Assembly (NCBI GenBank): GCA_003696705.1
Contig: RFGD01000085.1
Coordinates: 1-10,191, forward strand
Direction: 5' to 3'
Length of the DNA stretch: 10,191 nucleotides
Source: Alphaproteobacteria bacterium
GTDB lineage: Bacteria > Pseudomonadota > Alphaproteobacteria > Rhodobacterales > Rhodobacteraceae
Below the pieces are notes generated by a model. It searched no databases. It worked only from the letters and a program-made list of their open reading frames with translations, and was not told the DNA's origin. This document shows positions 1 through 6,493 of this stretch, piece after piece. Position 1 is the stretch's first letter. Every line of letters starts with the position of its first letter. Both the position numbers and the translations under genes were made by a program.

Positions 1-49
1 AATGAAAACGTTGCGGAAAGGCCGAAACCGGCGGCAAGGCGCGCCCGGC

Positions 50-934
50 TCAGTCTTCGCGGCCGAAGGTTCGGGTGTCGCGAAACAGTGCCTCGAGCCT
101 GTCGATGCGCGCGACCGCATCCTCTCCGACCAGTTCCTGGACGCGGGCGATCACGGCCTCGACCAGCAGCATCAGCGCTATGCCGCTGTCCCAGGCGGAC
201 GGCGCCTCGATCCGGGCGTGAAAGCGGTGCCCCGCAATGGCCGAGATGGGCGAGCCCCACTGGTCGGTGAACAGGATGACATGGGCGCCCTCAGCGGCGG
301 CGGCTTCGGCCAGGCGGCCGAGGCGCCGCTGGTAGCGGCGGATGTCGAAGACGACAAGGATATCGCCGGCTTCCAGATCCAGAAGCGCCTGGGGCCAGAG
401 GTTCGGATCGCCCCCAAGGTCGGTGACGCCGGGTCGCGTCACCTGAAGGTGGCGCGCCAGATAGCCCGCCAGCGTGCCCGTGAAGCGCCCGCCGACCGTC
501 AGGATCCGCCGTGCCGGATCTGCAAGAAGGCGGCAGGCCTCTTCGAAGGCGTCGTGGTCCGTCCGTGCCAGCGTCTGGCGCATGTTGGTGACCGCAGCCT
601 TGGCGATGCGCTCGAGGGGGCGGGTCTCGGTGGCGGCCGGGCCGTGGGCGCCCAGCTTGTCGAGCGGGTTCTGGATCCGTGCGGCGAGTTCGCGGCGCAA
701 GGCTTCCTGGAAGGCGCCGAAGCCCGGGTAGCCGAGTTTCTGGACAAGGCGCGCGACCGTCGGGGTCGAGACGCCGGCATCACGCGCGACCGCCGTGATC
801 GCCCGGAGCCCCGACACGGGGTAGTTCTCGAGGAGCGACGCGGCCAGCTGTCGCTCGGCCCGGGTGAGGCGGCGAAACTCGGCCTCGAGCCGTTCGGCGA
901 CCGTGCCGCCGTCGTCTTCGTCCTCGTCCTTCAC
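50..934 (-). CDS. RpiR/MurR-family transcriptional regulator (HTH + SIS domain)
   Basis: A 294-residue regulator, normal length for the family. An N-terminal RpiR-type helix-turn-helix domain spans about residues 14-85, with the recognition region around AGVSTPTVARLVQKLGYPGF (54-73). A C-terminal SIS (sugar isomerase) domain follows at about 140-265, opening with the glycine-rich stretch TVGGRFTGTLAGYLA (146-160). Translation starts at a GTG (934-932) preceded by a purine-rich GGAAAGGGG about 11 bases upstream; the next residues are very acidic (KDEDEDD). In phosphosugar-sensing members the second SIS loop is rich in Ser/Thr; here the equivalent strand reads VVFDIRRYQRR (194-204), so the effector may not be a sugar phosphate. 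It is transcribed away from the catabolic operon and is its probable local regulator (inference). The 49 bases beyond its stop show only a weak 4-bp hairpin and no clear terminator. Confidence 0.93.
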   Translation of the reverse strand: MKDEDEDDGGTVAERLEAEFRRLTRAERQLAASLLENYPVSGLRAITAVARDAGVSTPTVARLVQKLGYPGFGAFQEALRRELAARIQNPLDKLGAHGPAATETRPLERIAKAAVTNMRQTLARTDHDAFEEACRLLADPARRILTVGGRFTGTLAGYLARHLQVTRPGVTDLGGDPNLWPQALLDLEAGDILVVFDIRRYQRRLGRLAEAAAAEGAHVILFTDQWGSPISAIAGHRFHARIEAPSAWDSGIALMLLVEAVIARVQELVGEDAVARIDRLEALFRDTRTFGRED

Positions 935-987
935 GTCAGGTGCGCCCCTTTCCGCCCGTTCGATGTCGGATCCGCCGTTCTGAAAAC

Positions 988-1016
988 ATATTGACCGAAT
1001 CGGAACTCACGTTCAA
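988..1016 (-). promoter_or_regulatory. Candidate sigma-70 promoter of the RpiR-family gene
   Basis: On the minus strand, TTGAAC (1016-1011), a 17-base spacer and CAATAT (993-988) form a possible promoter directed at the regulator. It lies almost exactly on top of the rightward promoter, each -35 overlapping the other's -10, and its predicted start would fall in the left repeat arm (978-986). The -10 is weak apart from the conserved second A and last T. Confidence 0.3.
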
Positions 1017-1018
1017 AT
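991..1018 (+). promoter_or_regulatory. Candidate sigma-70 promoter of the catabolic operon
   Basis: A -35 like TTGACC (991-996), a 16-base spacer and a -10 like TCAAAT (1013-1018) point rightward towards the hydrolase start at 1048. The predicted transcription start, near 1025, would fall inside the right arm of the inverted repeat at 1020-1028, so a bound regulator would block it. The -10 match is only four of six. Confidence 0.4.
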
Positions 1019-1047
1019 TTTTTCAGAAACGCCGGGGGTGCTGGGCG

Positions 1048-1842
1048 ATGGCCGCATCGGAAGAGCTTCTTGAACCGGACGAGGGCCAGGCGTTCGACGT
1101 GGCGAACGGGGACGCCACCGGCCAATTCGTGATCGTGTGCGAACACGCCTCCAACCGCATGCCGCGGCGCCTTGGGACGCTGGGCCTCGAGCCTTCGGCG
1201 CTTGAGGCGCACGTGGCCTGGGATCCCGGCGCCCTTGCGCTGGCCGACGTCCTGGCCGAACGGCTTCGCGCCCCGCGGCTTGCCGCGCGGTTCTCGAGGC
1301 TTGCGCATGACGTGAACCGGCCGCCGGCCAGTCCCGCGGCGATGCCCGAGATGAGCGAGCGTTACCCCATTCCGGGCAACGTCGGCCTTGACGAAGCCGA
1401 GAGGATGCGGCGTGCCCGGGCGCTGTTCGGACCCTTTCACGATGCGCTCGACGCGCTTCTGGAGGCGCGCACCGCCGCCGGACGCCAAAGCGCCATCGCC
1501 ACGGTGCACAGCTTCACGCCGACCTGGTTCGGCCGCCCCAGGGAAACCGAGATCGGCATCCTTCATGACGCCGACACGCGACTGGCCGATGCGCTTCTGG
1601 CGCGGCTTGCGGCGCTTGCTCCCGGCCGGCAGATCGCGCGGAATGTACCCTATGGCCCGGAAGATGGCGTGACCTACACGCTTCGCCGTCACGGCCTGCG
1701 CCGCGGCCTGCCGAACGTGATGATCGAGATCCGAAGCGATCTTCTGTCGGACGCCAATGCCGTGGCCCGGATGGGCGCGCTTCTGGCGCAAGGGCTCGAG
1801 GAGGCGGCGGCAGGGATCGGGCTTTCCGTGGAGGCGCCATGA
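1048..1842 (+). CDS. N-formylglutamate amidohydrolase-family hydrolase
   Basis: A 264-residue, probably cytoplasmic, metal-dependent amidohydrolase of the N-formylglutamate amidohydrolase family (PF05013). Family motifs are present in order: CEHASN (31-36), HVAWDPGA (55-62), HDVNRP (87-92), an HSFTP block (154-158), and NVPYGPEDGVTYTLRRHG (199-216) followed by VMIEIRSDL (224-232). E32, H33 and H154 are the likely metal or catalytic residues by family analogy. The ATG at 1048 is preferred over an in-frame ATG at 940, which would put the start upstream of the promoter and add a non-conserved leader; a GGGGGTG stretch lies seven bases upstream. It is the first gene of the operon and its stop overlaps the DctQ start (ATGA). 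No histidine-degradation genes are nearby, so true N-formylglutamate cleavage is doubtful. Removing an acyl or gamma-glutamyl amide made by the downstream ligase is an alternative (inference). Confidence 0.88.
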   Translation: MAASEELLEPDEGQAFDVANGDATGQFVIVCEHASNRMPRRLGTLGLEPSALEAHVAWDPGALALADVLAERLRAPRLAARFSRLAHDVNRPPASPAAMPEMSERYPIPGNVGLDEAERMRRARALFGPFHDALDALLEARTAAGRQSAIATVHSFTPTWFGRPRETEIGILHDADTRLADALLARLAALAPGRQIARNVPYGPEDGVTYTLRRHGLRRGLPNVMIEIRSDLLSDANAVARMGALLAQGLEEAAAGIGLSVEAP

Positions 1843-2477
1843 ACCGGGTTCTTCTGGGATACGTCCGGCGGGTCGATGCCTTCAACAGGCGCCTTGGGCG
1901 GCTGATGATGTACGGCCTGTTCGTCATGATGGGCATACTTCTCTGGTCGTCGATATCGAAGACCTTCTTCCGCCCGTCGCTCTGGACGCTCGAAATGGCG
2001 CAGTTCGCGCTTACGGCCTATTACATCATCGGCGGGCCATATTCGCTTCAGCTCGGTTCGAACGTGCGCATGGACCTTCTCTATGGCTCCTGGTCGCCAA
2101 GAACGAAGACCTGGGTCGATGCCTTCTCGGTCTTTGCGCTGATCTTCTATCTTTGCGTTCTCCTTTACGGGGCCGTGACCTCGTCGGCCTATGCGCTGGG
2201 CTATTTCGGCGATCGGCCCTTTGCCTTCTTCGGCCAATTGGGCTGGGCCTTCGTGACCGGCGGGCCCGGGGCGGTGGCCGAGATGACCGGACACCTGGAA
2301 CGTTCGTATTCGAGCTGGCGGCCCTACATGGCGCCGATCAAGATCGTGATGACCGTGGGAATCTTCCTGATGCTCCTTCAGGCGCTGTCCGAGTTCTGCA
2401 AGGACATCCTTCGCCTTCGCGGCGCCCTGCCGCCCGAGTTCGAGGACGGCGAGAAGGTCGAGGGCGAGGTGTTGTGA
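1839..2477 (+). CDS. dctQ: TRAP transporter small permease (DctQ family)
   Basis: A 212-residue inner-membrane protein forming the small permease of a tripartite ATP-independent periplasmic transporter. Four hydrophobic segments are visible at about residues 21-40, 53-70, 94-113 and 165-185, the usual DctQ layout. The motif ERSYSSW (154-160) followed by PIKIVMTVGIFLMLLQALSE (166-185) matches the end of family members. It starts at the ATG overlapping the upstream stop, with GGAGG four bases before it. Its stop overlaps the large-permease start (TGATG), indicating translational coupling of the two membrane subunits. It is longer than the roughly 160-180 residues I associate with this family. 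The excess sits between segments three and four (about 118-153) and is partly hydrophobic and glycine-rich. Confidence 0.92.
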   Translation: MNRVLLGYVRRVDAFNRRLGRLMMYGLFVMMGILLWSSISKTFFRPSLWTLEMAQFALTAYYIIGGPYSLQLGSNVRMDLLYGSWSPRTKTWVDAFSVFALIFYLCVLLYGAVTSSAYALGYFGDRPFAFFGQLGWAFVTGGPGAVAEMTGHLERSYSSWRPYMAPIKIVMTVGIFLMLLQALSEFCKDILRLRGALPPEFEDGEKVEGEVL

Positions 2478-3799
2478 TGTCCTACGAAGCCATCGCCATC
2501 ACCATGTTCGCCTCGATGATGGTCATGCTCATGACCGGCCAGCGGGTCTTTGCCGCGATCGGCTTCGTCGCCTCGGTCGCGGCGCTTGCGCTCTGGGGCA
2601 CGGGCGGCGCCGACATCCCGTTCTCGGCAGCCATGAAACTCATGAAGTGGTATCCGCTTCTGACGCTGCCGATGTTCATCTTCATGGGCTATGTCCTGTC
2701 GGAAAGCCGGCTTGCGGACGACCTTTACCGCATGTTCCACGTCTGGTTCGGCGGGGTGAACGGGGGGCTGGCGATCGGCACGATCGGGCTCATGGTCCTT
2801 ATCGCGGCGATGAACGGGCTTTCGGTCGCGGGCATGGCCATCGGCGCCACCATCGCGCTTCCCGAGCTTCTGAAGCGAAACTACGACCCTCGCATGGTCA
2901 CGGGCGTCATCCAGGCGGGGTCGTCCCTCGGGATTCTCGTCCCGCCGTCGGTCGTTCTTGTCCTTTACGCCATGATCGCGCGTCAGCCGGTCGGACAATT
3001 GTGGCTTGCCGGGGTCGTGCCGGGGCTCATGATGGCGGGCCTGTTCGTTCTCTATATCGTCGTCCGATGCCGCCTTCAGCCCGAACTCGGGCCGGCGCTC
3101 TCGGCCGCAGAGCGCGACGTCCCGATGGCCGAGAAGCTTCGCCTCTTGCGCGCCGGGCTGTTGCCGGTGGGCATCTTCGCCGCGATGATGGTGCCCTTCC
3201 TGAACGGCTGGACCAGCCTTGTCGAAAGCTCGGCGATCGGGGCGCTGACCGCCTTCGTCGCCGCGATCGCGAAGGGGCGGATGACGCGCGAGGTTTTCGA
3301 GACAAGCGTGCGTCAGACCCTTGCCGTGTCCTGCATGTTCATGTGGATCATCCTGGCCGCGCTGGGTTTCGGGGCGGTCTTCGACGGGCTTGGCGCGGTC
3401 CGCGCCATCGAGGGGCTGTTCGTCGAGACGCTGGGCCTCGGGCCGTGGGAAATCCTCATCCTCATGCAGCTGAGCTATCTGGTCATGGGCACCTTCCTTG
3501 ACGACACGGCGATGCTTGTCATCGTGGCGCCGCTTTACGTGCCGCTCGTGAAGGCGCTGGGCTTCGACCTCATCTGGTATGGGGTGCTTTACACGATCAC
3601 CTGCCAGATCGCCTACATGACGCCGCCTTTCGGCTACAACCTGTTTCTCATGCGGGCGATGGCGCCGCCGGAAATCACGCTTGGCGACATCTATCGTTCG
3701 ATCATTCCCTTCGTCGGGGTGATGCTTCTGGCGCTTGCCCTTGTCACCGCATTCCCCGAGATCGCGCTTTGGTTGCCGCATTACGTCTACAACAACTGA
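2477..3799 (+). CDS. dctM: TRAP transporter large permease (DctM family)
   Basis: A 440-residue polytopic inner-membrane protein, the substrate-translocating, sodium-coupled subunit of the TRAP system, of normal length for DctM. Hallmarks are the many hydrophobic segments, GSSLGILVPPSVVLVLYAM (148-166), VESSAIGAL (249-257), LDDTAMLVIVAPLYVPLVKA (341-360) and the terminal MTPPFGYNLFLMRA (381-394). The open frame extends far upstream through the DctQ region, but the start is fixed at the TGATG overlap, with GCGAGG seven bases before it and the typical short DctM N-terminus. It partners with the preceding small permease and the following binding protein, giving the order Q-M-P. Substrate identity is set mainly by the binding protein and cannot be read from this subunit. 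Confidence 0.96.
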   Translation: MSYEAIAITMFASMMVMLMTGQRVFAAIGFVASVAALALWGTGGADIPFSAAMKLMKWYPLLTLPMFIFMGYVLSESRLADDLYRMFHVWFGGVNGGLAIGTIGLMVLIAAMNGLSVAGMAIGATIALPELLKRNYDPRMVTGVIQAGSSLGILVPPSVVLVLYAMIARQPVGQLWLAGVVPGLMMAGLFVLYIVVRCRLQPELGPALSAAERDVPMAEKLRLLRAGLLPVGIFAAMMVPFLNGWTSLVESSAIGALTAFVAAIAKGRMTREVFETSVRQTLAVSCMFMWIILAALGFGAVFDGLGAVRAIEGLFVETLGLGPWEILILMQLSYLVMGTFLDDTAMLVIVAPLYVPLVKALGFDLIWYGVLYTITCQIAYMTPPFGYNLFLMRAMAPPEITLGDIYRSIIPFVGVMLLALALVTAFPEIALWLPHYVYNN

Positions 3800-3839
3800 C
3801 CGGCAAAGCCGGCAGCCGGGTCAAGGGGCAGCACCCGGC
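3800..3839 (+). other. Two small hairpins in the DctM-DctP gap
   Basis: The 82-base gap between large permease and binding protein carries CCGGC-AAA-GCCGG (3800-3812) and a 7-bp stem GCCGGGT/ACCCGGC (3815-3821 with 3833-3839, 11-base loop). Neither has a following T-run, so they do not look like intrinsic terminators. Stabilising or processing the message at the 5' side of the binding-protein cistron is a plausible role (inference). Confidence 0.45.
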
Positions 3840-3866
3840 ACCCCCTGGGCGAAGAGCCCGTCCAAC

Positions 3867-3875
3867 AGAGGAGAA
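3867..3875 (+). promoter_or_regulatory. Strong ribosome binding site of the TRAP binding-protein gene
   Basis: AGAGGAGAA six bases before the ATG at 3882 is the best Shine-Dalgarno match in the operon. It fixes the start against an upstream in-frame ATG at 3735 inside the permease gene, and fits the usual need for binding protein in excess over permease. Confidence 0.75.
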
Positions 3876-3881
3876 AAACCG

Positions 3882-4928
3882 ATGACCAACAGATCAAGAC
3901 GTCAGTTCATCAAGACCGCGGGTCTTGGTGCCGCTGCCGGCGCGACCGGTCTTGCCGCGCCGGCAATCGCCCAGTCCAAGATCCGCTGGCGGCTGCAGAC
4001 CTACGCCGGGCCGGCCCTGGCCGAACATGTGATCAAGCCGCAGATCGAGGCCTTCAACCGCATCGCGCGGGACGAGATGGAGATCGAGCTCTATTTCGCC
4101 GATCAGCTTGTCCCGACGGGCGAGCTGTTCCGGGCCATGCAGCGGGGCACCATCGACGCGGTGCAGTCGGATGACGATTCGATGGCCTCGCCCACCGAGG
4201 TGACGGTCTTCGGCGGCTATTTCCCCTTCGCGCTGCGCTACTCGCTCGATGTGCCGGTCCTCTTCAACCAGTATGGCCTGAAGGAGATCTGGGAAGAGGA
4301 ATACGCCAAGGTCGGCGTGAAACACATCTCGGCCGGGTCGTGGGATCCGTGCCATTTCGCCACGAAGAAGCCGGTCAACCGTCTTGCCGATCTCGACGGG
4401 CTGCGTGTCTTCACCTTCCCCACGGCGGGCCGTTTCCTGGCGCGCTTCGGCGTGGTGCCGGTGACGTTGCCGTGGGAAGATGTCGAGGTCGCCGTGCAGA
4501 CGGGGGAACTCGACGGCATCGCCTGGTCGGGGATCACCGAGGACTATACCGTCGGCTGGGCCGACGTGACCGACTATTTCCTGACCAACAACATCTCGGG
4601 CGCCTGGATCGGACATTTCTTCGCGAACATGGATCGATGGAACGAACTGCCGGACCACCTGAAGGACCTGATGCAGGTGTGTTTCGACGCCTCGCACTAT
4701 TACCGCCAGTGGTGGTACTGGGGCGGTGAGGCGGCGCTTCGCGTCAACGGCGACAAGATGAAGCTGACGACGATCCCGGCCGAGGAATGGGCGCAGGTCG
4801 AGGCTGCCGCTGTCGAGTTCTGGGACGAGATCGCGGCTGAATCCGAGACGAAGGCGAAGGTCGTGGCCAAGATCAAGGAATACAACGAGGTCATGCAGAA
4901 GGCCGGACCGCCGTATCGCTATGGCTGA
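3882..4928 (+). CDS. dctP: Tat-exported TRAP transporter solute-binding protein (DctP/TakP-like)
   Basis: A 348-residue periplasmic binding protein that delivers substrate to the DctQM permease. It begins with a twin-arginine signal, SRRQFIKT (5-12), a small-residue hydrophobic core and a cleavage site APAIA|Q after about residue 30. The mature part follows the DctP fold: a QLVPTGELFRAMQRGTIDAV segment (75-94), the ligand-side strand LADLDGLRVFTFPTAGRFL (168-186), VVPVTLPWEDVEVAVQTGELD (191-211) and GIAWSGITEDYTVGW (212-226). The pattern resembles the alpha-keto-acid/lactate (TakP) branch more than classical C4-dicarboxylate DctP. In an ungapped comparison from memory, the position usually held by the carboxylate-binding arginine is F177, suggesting an unusual, perhaps non-carboxylate ligand. 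A strong ribosome site precedes it and a perfect hairpin follows it. Confidence 0.95.
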   Translation: MTNRSRRQFIKTAGLGAAAGATGLAAPAIAQSKIRWRLQTYAGPALAEHVIKPQIEAFNRIARDEMEIELYFADQLVPTGELFRAMQRGTIDAVQSDDDSMASPTEVTVFGGYFPFALRYSLDVPVLFNQYGLKEIWEEEYAKVGVKHISAGSWDPCHFATKKPVNRLADLDGLRVFTFPTAGRFLARFGVVPVTLPWEDVEVAVQTGELDGIAWSGITEDYTVGWADVTDYFLTNNISGAWIGHFFANMDRWNELPDHLKDLMQVCFDASHYYRQWWYWGGEAALRVNGDKMKLTTIPAEEWAQVEAAAVEFWDEIAAESETKAKVVAKIKEYNEVMQKAGPPYRYG

Positions 4929-4935
4929 TCCATCT

Positions 4936-4962
4936 GCCCGGCCCCCGAACCGGGGGCCGGGC
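4936..4962 (+). other. Perfect 12-bp GC hairpin after the binding-protein gene
   Basis: GCCCGGCCCCCG (4936-4947) pairs perfectly with CGGGGGCCGGGC (4951-4962) across an AAC loop, starting eight bases after the TGA. No T-run follows, so full intrinsic termination is unlikely. In transporter operons a strong stem just behind the binding-protein gene often protects that part of the message from 3' exonucleases or causes partial termination, making binding protein more abundant than downstream enzymes. That role is inferred here. Confidence 0.7.
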
Positions 4963-4996
4963 CCTACGCAGACGCATTCTTCATCTGGGGCCGCAC

Positions 4997-6364
4997 ATGC
5001 CGGGAAATCTGACCTTCGACGAACTCGAGGCCGCGGTCGCCGCGGGCGAGATCGACACCGTCGTCGCCTGTATCGTGGACATGCAGGGACGGCTCATGGG
5101 CAAGCGCTTTCATGCGCAGAACTTTGTCGACACCGCGTGGGAGGAAAGCCACTGCTGCAACTACCTCCTGGCGACAGACATGGAGATGTTCACGGTGCCG
5201 GGGTACCGGGCGACCAGCTGGGCGGCGGGCTATGGCGACTATGTGATGAAGCCCGACCTGACGACGCTGCGGCGCATCCCGTGGCTTGAAGGGACGGCGC
5301 TTGTCCTTTGCGACGTTCTGGACCACCACACCCATGAAGAGGTGCCTCACAGCCCGCGCGCCGTCCTCAAGCGACAGATAGCGCGACTGGAAGAGCGTGG
5401 CCTCGTGGCGATGATGGCGACCGAGCTCGAGTTCTTCCTGTTCGAACAGAGCTTCGAGGCGCTCCGCCACAGCGGCTACCGCGATCTCAGCCCCATCAGC
5501 GCCTACAACGAGGACTACCACATCTTCCAGACCACGAAGGAAGAGGCCGTGATGCGCGACATCCGCAACGGCCTGTTCGGGGCGGGAATCCCGGTCGAGA
5601 ACTCGAAGGGCGAGGCCGAGGCCGGGCAGGAAGAGATCAACGTGCGCTATGGCCCGGCGCTCGATGCCGCCGACAATCACGTCATCGTCAAGAACGGCGT
5701 GAAGGAAATTGCCTGGAAGCACGGCCGGGCCGCAACGTTTCTTGCCAAGTACAGCCACGAGCGCGCCGGCTCGTCGAGCCATGTCCACCAGTCCGTCTGG
5801 ACCGTGGACGGGCAGCCCGCCTTCTTCGACCCCGACGGCGAATGGGGCATGTCGCGCTTCATGCGGGGCTGGGTCGCTGGACTTCTCGAAAACGCCGCCG
5901 ACATCACCTATTTCCTGGCGCCATACGTGAATTCCTACAAGCGTTTCGCCGAGGGGACCTTTGCCCCCACCAAGGCCGTCTGGAGCCGCGACAACCGCAC
6001 GGCGGGCTATCGCCTGGTCGGGGAGGGGACGCGCGCCATCCGCATCGAATGTCGCGTCGGCGGGGCCGACCTCAACCCCTATCTCGCGGCCGCGGCCCTG
6101 ATTGCGGCCGGACTTGACGGGGTCGACCGCGATCTCGCCCTGGGGGCGCCTTTCGTGGGCGATGCCTATGCCGCGCGCCGTGCGCCGTCGGTGCCGCGGA
6201 CGCTTCGCGATGCCGCCAGGGCGCTCCGCCGTTCGCGCATGCTGCGCGAGGCTTTCGGCGAGGACGTGGTCGAGCACTACCACCATGCCGCCATGTGGGA
6301 GCAGTCGGAATACGACCGCGTCGTGACGGACTGGGAGGTTGCCCGTGGCTTCGAGCGCGCCTGA
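4997..6364 (+). CDS. Glutamine synthetase-family gamma-glutamyl ligase
   Basis: A 455-residue ATP-dependent ligase of the type-I glutamine synthetase fold, expected to join the gamma-carboxyl of glutamate to ammonia or, in this branch, an amine. The N-terminal beta-grasp domain has VDMQGRLMGKR (28-37). Catalytic motifs follow: metal ligands E143 and E145 in ATELEFF, E206 and E213 around AGQEE, GSSSHVHQS (258-266) with H262/H264, NSYKRF (312-317) that binds glutamate, R331/R334/R339, and IECRVGGADLNPYLA (350-364). The adenylylation motif NLYDLP of assimilatory GlnA is not visible; the region reads DAYAARRAPSVPRTL (389-403). This suggests a dissimilatory enzyme akin to PuuA or IpuC rather than GlnA. 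No regulator glnB lies beside it. The Shine-Dalgarno is weak (CTGGGG, 4985-4990), but the start gives the usual N-terminal length. Confidence 0.92.
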   Translation: MPGNLTFDELEAAVAAGEIDTVVACIVDMQGRLMGKRFHAQNFVDTAWEESHCCNYLLATDMEMFTVPGYRATSWAAGYGDYVMKPDLTTLRRIPWLEGTALVLCDVLDHHTHEEVPHSPRAVLKRQIARLEERGLVAMMATELEFFLFEQSFEALRHSGYRDLSPISAYNEDYHIFQTTKEEAVMRDIRNGLFGAGIPVENSKGEAEAGQEEINVRYGPALDAADNHVIVKNGVKEIAWKHGRAATFLAKYSHERAGSSSHVHQSVWTVDGQPAFFDPDGEWGMSRFMRGWVAGLLENAADITYFLAPYVNSYKRFAEGTFAPTKAVWSRDNRTAGYRLVGEGTRAIRIECRVGGADLNPYLAAAALIAAGLDGVDRDLALGAPFVGDAYAARRAPSVPRTLRDAARALRRSRMLREAFGEDVVEHYHHAAMWEQSEYDRVVTDWEVARGFERA

Positions 6365-6374
6365 GTGCCCTAAA

Positions 6375-6455
6375 GGCCGGCCCCATGGGCGCGCGGCCCG
6401 GCCATCGGCCCGCGCAATCCGTTTCACCGCGGCCGCGCGCCCCTGCTCAGGGGCG
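6375..6455 (+). other. GC-rich hairpins between ligase and aldehyde dehydrogenase genes
   Basis: The 129-base gap holds two inverted repeats. One is GGCCGG/CCGGCC (6375-6380 with 6398-6403), enclosing CCCATGGG. The other is an 8-bp stem CGCCCCTG/CAGGGGCG (6438-6445 with 6448-6455) with a very tight turn. No T-run follows either, so the genes are probably still cotranscribed. AGAGGA at 6480-6485, eight bases before the ATG at 6494, is the ribosome site of the next gene. No small gene or promoter was recognised in the gap. Confidence 0.5.
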
Positions 6456-6493
6456 GCTGACGCCGGGCCAACCGAAACCAGAGGACGCCACCC

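Larger units (their letters stand above)
978..1028. repeat. Inverted repeat framing the divergent promoters (candidate operator)
   Basis: A perfect 9-base inverted pair, TTCTGAAAA at 978-986 and TTTTCAGAA at 1020-1028. The arm centres are 42 bases apart, about four helical turns, so both arms would lie on the same DNA face. A second, smaller palindrome, GAAC-TCAC-GTTC, lies near the middle (1003-1014). AT-rich symmetric DNA stands out in this GC-rich window. RpiR-family proteins act as dimers or tetramers on inverted repeats, so this is a good candidate operator for the regulator encoded next door. The repeat is seen directly; its function is inferred. Confidence 0.55.

Noticed and set aside
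2..994. Plus-strand open frame of 330 codons opposite the RpiR-family gene
   Set aside because: The minus strand encodes a full HTH-SIS regulator of normal length; the plus-strand product has no recognisable motif.
940..1047. Upstream extension of the amidohydrolase to the ATG at 940
   Set aside because: It would translate through the candidate promoter and inverted repeat, lacks homology-like sequence, and the ATG at 1048 gives the usual distance to the CEHASN motif.
1757..2476. 240-residue N-terminal extension of DctM
   Set aside because: This is the out-of-frame reading of DctQ; the TGATG overlap and family length fix the start at 2477.
2378..3781. 467-codon open frame on the minus strand opposite DctM
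   Set aside because: The product is a highly charged His/Arg/Asp-rich string typical of the antisense of a membrane-protein gene; DctM motifs on the plus strand are unambiguous.
4936..4962. Rho-independent terminator after the binding-protein gene
   Set aside because: The stem is strong, but no T-run follows and the same-strand ligase gene begins 34 bases later; retained only as a hairpin.
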